NCBI GenBank assembly: GCA_964623735.1
Contig: CAZUVE010000090.1
Span: forward strand, 1 to 11,834
Direction of reading: 5' to 3'
Length of the DNA: 11,834 nucleotides
Origin: SW-9-67-25 sp964623735
Lineage (GTDB): Archaea; Halobacteriota; Halobacteria; Halobacteriales; Haloarculaceae
The translations under genes were made by a program, and so were the position numbers. Positions 1-4,738 of this stretch are shown one piece after another. The notes beneath the pieces are model-generated. The model saw nothing but the letters and a program-made list of their open reading frames with translations, was not told the DNA's origin and made no database searches. Numbering within the stretch: position 1 is the first letter of the stretch; each line of letters opens with the position of its first letter.

Positions 1-506
1 TCACCCAGATCCCGATCCTGACGATGCCCGGCGACGACGACACCCACCCGATCCCCGACCTGACGGGGTACATCACCGAGGGGCAGATCTACGTCGACCG
101 CGACCTCAACAGCCAGGGTATCGAGCCGCCGATCTACGTTCTCCCGTCGCTGTCGCGGCTGATGGACGAGGGGGTCGGCGAGGGGCTGACCCGCGAGGAC
201 CACGGCGACGTCTCCGACCAGATGTACGCCGCCTACGCCGAGGGCGAGGACCTGCGCGACCTGGTGAACATCGTCGGCCGCGAGGCCCTCTCCGAGCGGG
301 ACAACAAGTACCTCGATTTCGCGGACCGCTTCGAGCAGGAGTTCATCCAGCAGGGCTACGACACCGACCGCACCATCGACGAGACGCTGGACACCGGCTG
401 GGATCTGCTCTCGATGCTCCCCCCGGCGGAACTCAACCGCGTCGACGAGGAGTTCATCGAGACGTACTACGTCGAGGAAGCGGAGGCTGTCACGGCCGAC
501 GACTGA
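1..506 (+). CDS. atpB: A-type ATP synthase subunit B, C-terminal part (5' truncated by window)
   Basis: The reading frame enters at position 3 and ends with TGA at 504-506, giving the last 167 residues of a protein that is about 470 residues in the family. Subunit B is the non-catalytic nucleotide-binding-fold subunit that alternates with catalytic subunit A in the A1 head of the archaeal ATP synthase at the membrane. Seen directly: the block TQIPILTMPGDDDTHPIPDL, then DLTGYITEGQIYVDR and PPIYVLPSLSRLMDEGVG, which are family hallmarks, followed by the acidic helical C-terminal domain (ALSERDNKYLDFADRFE). The B subunit normally lacks the catalytic Walker A of subunit A; that part lies outside the window. 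In haloarchaea atpB is usually followed closely by atpD. Here the next genes are a tiny membrane protein and halorhodopsin, so atpD is either displaced or beyond the window. Confidence 0.97.
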   Translation, partial: TQIPILTMPGDDDTHPIPDLTGYITEGQIYVDRDLNSQGIEPPIYVLPSLSRLMDEGVGEGLTREDHGDVSDQMYAAYAEGEDLRDLVNIVGREALSERDNKYLDFADRFEQEFIQQGYDTDRTIDETLDTGWDLLSMLPPAELNRVDEEFIETYYVEEAEAVTADD

Positions 507-649
507 CGGTGAGTGTCGTGACTCCGTACCGCCGGTGACCGGCCTGGAACCGACCCCGGCAGCCCGCTGTCCTGTACCGATGGACGTGACAGTCGATACC
601 GTTCCAGTCGCCCCGGCGACGTCTTCCGGGTCACTCTTCTCCCGGGACA

Positions 650-658
650 CGTTTACCT
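650..658 (+). promoter_or_regulatory. Putative TATA box of the 51-residue membrane protein gene
   Basis: The AT-rich CGTTTACCT stands out in a GC-rich intergenic region. Its centre is about 27 bp before the ATG at 681, so transcription would begin at or next to the start codon and give a leaderless message, as is common in haloarchaea. Inferred from position and composition only. Confidence 0.4.
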
Positions 659-680
659 GTCAGCGCTCCGTTCACCCGGT

Positions 681-836
681 ATGACCGACCGCCGCGGGCT
701 GCTGGGCGGCCTCTGCCTGCTCCTCGGCGCCGCCCCGCTCGTCGTCGTCTACGGCACCCACCCGCTCGGGTACCTCGGACTCGCGCTCGTCGCGTTCGGA
801 CTCGCAGTGAGTTACGGCGCATACAACGTAGAGTAG
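681..836 (+). CDS. Small two-helix membrane protein, 51 residues, unknown function
   Basis: An ATG at 681 opens a 51-codon frame ending with TAG at 834-836. The protein starts MTDRRGLLGG, has two hydrophobic stretches (about residues 7-24 and 30-48) joined by a short YGTHPLG turn, and ends SYGAYNVE. The positive N-terminus (RR at 4-5) suggests an inside-facing start. A TATA-like box sits 27 bp upstream and the frame fits the gap between atpB and hop. Such small membrane proteins are common in haloarchaea and usually have no assigned role; I recognise no family. A chance frame cannot be excluded at this length, but the paired helices, the promoter and the haloarchaeal codon use favour a real gene. 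Confidence 0.6.
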   Translation: MTDRRGLLGGLCLLLGAAPLVVVYGTHPLGYLGLALVAFGLAVSYGAYNVE

Positions 837-911
837 ACGGGCGCGTGTCGACCCGAACACGGGCAGAGTTCGGCTACCGGAGCGGTGCTGTCCCGTCACC
901 GTCCGGATGAT

Positions 912-939
912 ACCACATCATTTTGGCACTCCTTTTATT
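912..939 (+). promoter_or_regulatory. Halorhodopsin promoter: UAS-like element and TATA box
   Basis: TTTTATT at 933-939 is a TATA box about 29 bp before the hop ATG at 968, placing the transcript start near 961-966 with a leader of a few bases, much like the bop gene of Halobacterium. Just upstream, 912-926 reads ACC-n7-TTTGG. The known bop-regulon upstream activator sequence, bound by the regulator Bat, has the form ACC-n8-TTnGG immediately upstream of the TATA box, so this site matches both ends with a spacer one base shorter. The match is by eye, and no bat gene is present in the window. Confidence 0.5.
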
Positions 940-967
940 CCAAAGCCCCTTCACCTCTATCTGTACC

Positions 968-1831
968 ATGTCACAGTTACCGGCAGTGGTGCTCCAGCAA
1001 GTATCGGACGGCGACATGTTCAGACACGTGCTGAACGACGCCACGTTGGGTAGTTCGATCTACATAAACATCGCGGTGGCCGGGTTGACGCTGTTGTTCT
1101 TCATGTACCTCGGCCGGAACGTGTCGGATCCCCGGGGGCAGTTGATCGTGGTGTCGGCGATGACCGTCTCGGCGGTGTCGATCGTCAGTTACACGGGGTT
1201 GGCCTCGGGCCTGACGATTAGCATCCTCGAGATGCCGGCCGGGCACGGAATGGCCGGCGAGACGACGACGCTCGCACACAGCGGCGAGACCGTCGAGGGG
1301 ACTATCAGCCTCTGGGGTCGGTACCTCACGTGGGCGTTCTCGACACCGTTCATCCTGTTGGCGCTGGGCCTGATCGCAGGATCGAATCTCACGAAAATCT
1401 TCACAGCAATCGTGTTCGACGTCGGGATCATGATCACCGGGCTGGCGGCGGCGCTGACGACCTCCGCCCACCTGATGCGGTGGTTCTGGTACGTCATCAG
1501 TTGCACGTTCTTCCTGGTGGTCGTGTACATCCTGCTCGTCGAGTGGCCCGAAGACGCGAAGGCGGCCGGGACCGTGGACATCTTCAACACGCTGAAGCTG
1601 TTGACCGTCGTGCTCTGGTTCGGCTACACGATCTGGTGGGCCGTCGGCAACGAGGGCCTGGCACTGGTCAGCTCCGGCGGGATCACCTCCTGGGGCTACA
1701 GCGCCTTCGACCTCGTCGCCAAGTACGCGTTCTCGTTCCTCGTCATCAACTACGTCGTCAACAACGTCGAAAGGGTCAGCGGTGGAGCCGATTACGGCGC
1801 CACCTCTGACGCCATCCCTGCCGACGACTGA
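968..1831 (+). CDS. hop: Halorhodopsin, light-driven inward chloride pump
   Basis: The 287-residue, seven-helix microbial rhodopsin binds retinal and pumps chloride into the cell when illuminated, adding to membrane potential and to chloride uptake during growth. Visible signatures: helix C contains GRYLTWAFSTPFILLA with Arg118, Thr121, Ser125 and Ala132, which align with bacteriorhodopsin Arg82, Asp85, Thr89 and Asp96. This TSA pattern, lacking both proton-carrier aspartates, is diagnostic of halorhodopsin. Helix G has FDLVAKYAF with Asp248 and the retinal-binding Lys252. The long B-C loop (EMPAGHGMAGE...) and the helix D-E segment LTTSAHLMRWFWYVISC are also typical. The frame is open from 923, but ATG 968 is preferred because the TATA box at 933-939 lies inside the longer frame and the family begins near this point. 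It stands alone: no retinal-synthesis gene (brp, blh) or bat regulator adjoins it. Length is close to the roughly 291 residues of the Natronomonas protein. Confidence 0.96.
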   Translation: MSQLPAVVLQQVSDGDMFRHVLNDATLGSSIYINIAVAGLTLLFFMYLGRNVSDPRGQLIVVSAMTVSAVSIVSYTGLASGLTISILEMPAGHGMAGETTTLAHSGETVEGTISLWGRYLTWAFSTPFILLALGLIAGSNLTKIFTAIVFDVGIMITGLAAALTTSAHLMRWFWYVISCTFFLVVVYILLVEWPEDAKAAGTVDIFNTLKLLTVVLWFGYTIWWAVGNEGLALVSSGGITSWGYSAFDLVAKYAFSFLVINYVVNNVERVSGGADYGATSDAIPADD

Positions 1832-1854
1832 CGGACTGCCGTAGCCGCTTTCTC

Positions 1855-1877
1855 CGATCACCCGCGTCGGGTGATCG
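1855..1877 (+). terminator. Hairpin downstream of halorhodopsin
   Basis: A perfect 9-bp stem (CGATCACCC at 1855-1863 with GGGTGATCG at 1869-1877) around the 5-base loop GCGTC lies 23 bp after the hop stop codon and is followed by the modestly T-rich GTTCTTCCG. It is a likely 3'-end or transcript-stabilising structure. Archaeal termination relies mostly on U tracts, and the U tract here is weak, so the terminator role is inferred. Confidence 0.55.
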
Positions 1878-2089
1878 TTCTTCCGAACAACCACAGCGGG
1901 CCGTGTGTCGGGACAGCCGGAGACGTCTCTCGCACGGACTGGTGTGCCCGAGTCCCGGTCCGATTGCACGACGGTGTGCGGTCGATCCGGACGTGCCTCC
2001 CAGCACTCTGCGTCGGCTCCCGACGACAGCCCCACGTCGACGCGTGCCGCCGGGTTTTTTCCCGTCGCACCCGGAGACAGAGCAGCGCG

Positions 2090-2236
2090 ATGTTCGAGAT
2101 ACGGACGACCGACCCGGCGTGGTTGAGAGGAACTGACGGCACCGGCGTGGGTGCGTCACCGGTCGGCCCGCTCGTCGCCGTACTGGCGATCCACCGCCCC
2201 ACCTACCGGGCTGTCCAGCGGCCGGAGGACCCCTGA
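2090..2236 (+). pseudogene. Internally deleted copy of the small membrane protein at 3803-4033
   Basis: An intact 48-codon frame begins MFEIRTTDPAWLR and ends AIHRPTYRAVQRPEDP. The complete protein encoded at 3803-4033 begins MFEIETSDPARLR and ends ATHPTYQAARELDES, so both termini correspond. The middle of this copy (GTDGTGVGASPVGPLVAV) has lost about 28 residues, including most of the two transmembrane helices of the long form; the short VGPLV shared with the long form marks the retained centre. A T-rich run GGGTTTTTTCC at 2053-2063 could be a TATA-like promoter 30 bp upstream, and the next gene starts only 3 bp after this stop, so it may still be transcribed as the first frame of an operon. 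Either a decaying duplicate or a shortened gene under new use; the loss of membrane helices favours decay. Confidence 0.5.
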
Positions 2237-2239
2237 GCC

Positions 2240-2716
2240 ATGGCCGAGAACAACACGCTCTACCGCGCGCTGTTCGCCGTCTTCAGCATCTTCGCGATCA
2301 GTGCGGTCGCCATGGGTGGTTTCGGTCTGTACGTCGTCCTGACTGGCGGGACCACCGACGGGCAGGCGGAGGGAGACGTTCTCGGGGGATTCGCCTGCGA
2401 GGAGTTCGACGGCGACCTCGAAGTCGCCCACGAGCCAGACTACGAGGTCGAACGCACCGTGTTGAGCGGGACCGAGGTCGAGTCCTTCGAGGCGGAGGCG
2501 GTCGGCGACGGCTACCGGTTCAACGTGACGGTGACCGGCGAGTTACTCGACGCCTCCGCGCGTCGGGCCGACGGGCGGGAACTCCCGGTCGAACAGGACG
2601 GGACCGGGGTGGTGATCGAGACCAACACGTCGACTCCGTTCCGCCTCTGGGTCGACAACATCGCCGAAGAGTCGACTGTCACGCGGACGCAACTCGACAT
2701 CTGTCCGCCAGTGTGA
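2240..2716 (+). CDS. Membrane-anchored exported protein, 158 residues, unknown function
   Basis: The ATG at 2240 follows the preceding stop by 3 bp, suggesting co-transcription with the remnant at 2090. The N-terminus (MAENNTLYRALFAVFSIFAI, then SAVAMGGFGLYVVLTGG) is a single transmembrane anchor at about residues 9-34. The rest, rich in Asp and Glu, looks like a small extracytoplasmic beta domain: alternating hydrophobic stretches (YRFNVTVTGELL, GTGVVIETNTSTPFRLWV) are seen at residues 92-138. The two exterior cysteines, Cys53 (GGFACEEF) and Cys155 (QLDICPPV), lie at opposite ends of the domain and could form a disulfide. Possible N-glycosylation sequons occur at Asn95 (NVT) and Asn129 (NTS). 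No lipobox, catalytic motif or known family was recognised. Confidence 0.8.
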   Translation: MAENNTLYRALFAVFSIFAISAVAMGGFGLYVVLTGGTTDGQAEGDVLGGFACEEFDGDLEVAHEPDYEVERTVLSGTEVESFEAEAVGDGYRFNVTVTGELLDASARRADGRELPVEQDGTGVVIETNTSTPFRLWVDNIAEESTVTRTQLDICPPV

Positions 2717-2895
2717 TACCGTCGGTTGCGTGCCACTGACCGATTCCGGCACTCTGTGGGTGTCGAGTGGCTCCGCGACGTTACAGCCGACAGTGCGATC
2801 CGGCGGCCGCCGCTGCGGCGCGTCCCCGACTCGTACACCCCGGACACGGACGTCGGTAGGATCGCTACGGAGAGCCGAGACTGCCGGAATTGTAC

Positions 2896-2904
2896 GTATT
2901 CTTA
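2896..2904 (+). promoter_or_regulatory. Putative TATA box of the four-helix membrane protein gene
   Basis: GTATTCTTA, within the AT-richer stretch 2888-2907 of an otherwise GC-rich gap, is the best promoter candidate before the ATG at 2963. It predicts a transcript start near 2927 and a leader of about 35 bases. It also argues against a start upstream of it. Confidence 0.35.
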
Positions 2905-2962
2905 TGTACCGGAAGAACCCTATGTGTCCAGCCCGTGGCAACGGTACCACAGGCGTCCGGAA

Positions 2963-3550
2963 ATGACCTCGGGCAACGACGACGTTACCGACCGGATTCT
3001 CGAGGGCACTGCCTACGACCAGGCAACGGCTACTGTTCGCCGGACGTTCCCGCTCCGCATCGCGGGCAAGATATACGTCGCAATCGGGATACTGGCGGTG
3101 TCGGGACTGCTCGCCCCCGCACTGTACCTCAGCCGAGACCGCATACGGACCTTCGGGGCGACGGAGACACTGTCCGGGACGTTCAGCCTGACGATGGTGA
3201 CGCTCGCGCTCCTGGGCGTGGCCGTGACCTTCGGTGCGGGGCTGTTGCTCGTCCGTCAGCTCTACGCCGTCCACCAGCGCGCGCTGAGCGAACCCGAGGC
3301 ACGACGGCTGGTCCGGACCGAGGACGTTCTGATGTGGTTCGTCGCCCAGGGTGGGGCGTTCGTGCTGATTCCGGTCGGACTGGCGGTGACCGGCTTCCTC
3401 TCGGCCAGCACCGTCGAGACGCTCTACCGATACGGCGTCACGGTCTACCAGCCCAGTCGGACTGTCGGGGTAGACGCCCGTCTCGTCTCTGCGCTCGGCG
3501 TGGGTCTCGCAGCCGTTCTGTACGGCCTGTACCGCGTGTTCCGGGAGTGA
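2963..3550 (+). CDS. Four-helix membrane protein, 195 residues, unknown function
   Basis: The frame is open from 2726, but the upstream 79 codons are rich in Arg and Ser, lack haloarchaeal character and span the likely promoter at 2896-2904, so ATG 2963 (MTSGNDDVTDRILEGTAYDQ) is chosen. Four hydrophobic helices are seen at about residues 36-57, 74-97, 122-147 and 172-192. The N-terminal 30 residues are cytoplasmic-looking and acidic, ending in the basic VRR before helix 1; the helix 2-3 loop (RQLYAVHQRALSEPEARRLV) is basic and would face the cytoplasm. No catalytic or transport motif was recognised. It follows the 158-residue gene by 246 bp and probably has its own promoter. Confidence 0.75.
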   Translation: MTSGNDDVTDRILEGTAYDQATATVRRTFPLRIAGKIYVAIGILAVSGLLAPALYLSRDRIRTFGATETLSGTFSLTMVTLALLGVAVTFGAGLLLVRQLYAVHQRALSEPEARRLVRTEDVLMWFVAQGGAFVLIPVGLAVTGFLSASTVETLYRYGVTVYQPSRTVGVDARLVSALGVGLAAVLYGLYRVFRE

Positions 3551-3722
3551 GACGCTACGGGAGCGAGTGACGTGGCCCTCCCGGGAGCGCACGACGGGAT
3601 CCGGGTACGCTCCGTTCGGCCGCCGGCTCCGACTGTGGCCGGAACGGTCGTCCCCACGGGACCGCGGGTCTCTCCTGCAGTCGGGGGCTGTCGACACTGT
3701 CCCTGACGTCTGCCAGGCTCGA

Positions 3723-3731
3723 TCTTTTTTA
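3723..3731 (+). promoter_or_regulatory. Putative TATA box of the 76-residue membrane protein gene
   Basis: TCTTTTTTA at 3723-3731 is the most AT-rich point in the 3551-3802 gap. It predicts a transcript start near 3755 and a leader of about 48 bases before ATG 3803. An ATG at 3731 overlaps the box itself and is therefore not a plausible start. Confidence 0.4.
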
Positions 3732-3802
3732 TGTGTCGGGTCCGTACGTACCGGCGTTACACTGACAACACCGGGGACAGCACGTCGGTGTCGATTCCAG
3801 AG

Positions 3803-4033
3803 ATGTTCGAAATCGAAACGTCCGACCCGGCCCGACTGCGGCGGATCGTCACTGCCGGGACAGGCGGAGTACTGGGCGGGCTCGCCCTCGTTGCGTTCAA
3901 TCTCGTCGGTCCGCTGGTCTCCGGCGGGGGGTACGGAACGACGAACCTGGTGTTCGGGGCGTTCGGCGTCTTCGCCGTCGTGCTGGCGACACACCCGACG
4001 TACCAGGCTGCTCGCGAACTGGACGAGTCCTGA
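3803..4033 (+). CDS. Small two-helix membrane protein, 76 residues, unknown function
   Basis: The protein starts MFEIETSDPARLRRIVTAGT and ends in ATHPTYQAARELDES. Two transmembrane helices are visible at about residues 17-38 (VTAGTGGVLGGLALVAFNLV) and 46-64 (TNLVFGAFGVFAVVLATHP), joined by a glycine-rich SGGGYG loop; both termini are charged. The start is fixed by comparison with the shortened copy at 2090-2236, which also begins MFEI and shares the DPA-LR segment. An alternative frame start at 3731 would overlap the TATA box. No function is known to me. That a second, damaged copy lies 1.6 kb away suggests local duplication of this gene type. Confidence 0.75.
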   Translation: MFEIETSDPARLRRIVTAGTGGVLGGLALVAFNLVGPLVSGGGYGTTNLVFGAFGVFAVVLATHPTYQAARELDES

Positions 4034-4086
4034 CCGCTCCCGCCGGTCACACCGTGGCGGCAGTGCCCAATATATTAGCACCGTCG

Positions 4087-4094
4087 TTTAAGTA
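4087..4094 (+). promoter_or_regulatory. Putative TATA box of the 136-residue gene
   Basis: TTTAAGTA is centred about 29 bp before the ATG at 4120, the usual haloarchaeal distance for a leaderless or nearly leaderless message. A second AT-rich block, AATATATTA at 4069-4077, lies just upstream and could be an additional box or a regulator site. Confidence 0.5.
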
Positions 4095-4119
4095 ACGTGC
4101 CAGTCTCTGTTATCCTGGC

Positions 4120-4530
4120 ATGGAACAGATACGAGACGGTCGATTGAACGTACTGATTCATCCAAGCGCCACCCACGAGGACATTCCGGTGGACGGCCTC
4201 CCGGACCTCCCGAGCGTAGCGAACACCGACCCGTTCGTCCCACAGGGGATGGACAGGCCACAGATCTACGCGGGGGACGTGGTCGTCGGCGTCTACGACG
4301 AGGAGATCCAGTTCGCCGAACTGATCTACGACAAGATCGACGGGGGAGTTCTCGTCGTTCCGCTGGACAACGGTGGACTCGAGTCCACCCCCGACGGAGA
4401 GTTCAGTTCGCGCTTCTACAAGGCCGACGAGATACACATCTACGAGGGCGTCGCCGACGAGGAGGCCGACTGGGACACGGAGTTCGACGAGTCCGCACTG
4501 GAGCGCCCCGAACAGGGCCGGCCGCGGTAG
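4120..4530 (+). CDS. Acidic soluble protein, 136 residues, unknown function (possible S24-like fold)
   Basis: The protein begins MEQIRDGRLNVLIHPSATHE, has no signal peptide or membrane helix, and ends in an acidic tail with many Asp/Glu. The central part, residues 43-111, runs QGMDRPQIYAGDVVVGVYD, then FAELIYDKIDGGVLVVPLDN, then FYKADEIHIYEGVA. This order resembles the S24/LexA-like fold, where a GDSM-x-P segment is followed by a GD-h-h-h strand, a strand ending in a short turn and a final h-G-h-h strand. Here the catalytic serine position is a glycine (QGMDRP), so at most it would be an inactive relative; the assignment is weak and made by eye. The promoter at 4087-4094 supports this start. 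It converges with the OLD ATPase gene across a 204-bp gap. Confidence 0.75.
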   Translation: MEQIRDGRLNVLIHPSATHEDIPVDGLPDLPSVANTDPFVPQGMDRPQIYAGDVVVGVYDEEIQFAELIYDKIDGGVLVVPLDNGGLESTPDGEFSSRFYKADEIHIYEGVADEEADWDTEFDESALERPEQGRPR

Positions 4531-4719
4531 CTCCCCTCTTCGCGCCGTCGGGAGTGTTCTGTGGGACCGGTCGCAACCTGACCCGACCGGGGCGGCGCGA
4601 CGACCCTCTCCAGTCCGCAGTACTGACCGCTGGACGTCAGTGCCGGATCGACCGCGGGGTCGTACGGTCGTGCTGGGAACCAGTTACGGCAATCCCCGCG
4701 AGATCGATCCGGTAACGAA

Positions 4720-4738
4720 CTACAGCCGATCCTATCAG
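4720..4738 (-). repeat. Gene-end motif, copy 1 (end of the OLD ATPase gene)
   Basis: On the plus strand this reads CTACAGCCGATCCTATCAG and contains the OLD stop codon (TCA at 4735-4737). It closely matches 6847-6865 and the reverse complement of 11372-11390, with one extra C and one missing base. In gene orientation the shared pattern is C-TGA-T-n2/3-GATCGCTGTA, where TGA is the stop codon. Confidence 0.45.

Noticed and set aside
531..543. GCCGGTGACCGGC palindrome after atpB
   Set aside because: The perfect palindrome leaves only a one-base centre and cannot form a proper hairpin, and no T tract follows, so a terminator is not supported.
968..1831. Bacteriorhodopsin or sensory rhodopsin
   Set aside because: The helix C residues are Thr121, Ser125 and Ala132 in place of the proton-pump aspartates; this TSA set marks a chloride pump.
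977..2035. Long open frame on the minus strand opposite hop
   Set aside because: It is Arg/Asp-rich with no domain pattern and lies opposite a well-supported rhodopsin gene; long antisense frames are common in GC-rich haloarchaeal DNA.
2543..4081. 512-codon minus-strand open frame
   Set aside because: It runs opposite four plus-strand genes and the gaps between them, its translation is low-complexity and Arg-rich, and it ignores the visible promoters.
4618..4625. CAGTACTG palindrome between the two converging genes
   Set aside because: Eight bases is expected by chance, and no second copy or flanking structure supports a role; the 4531-4734 gap otherwise shows nothing convincing.
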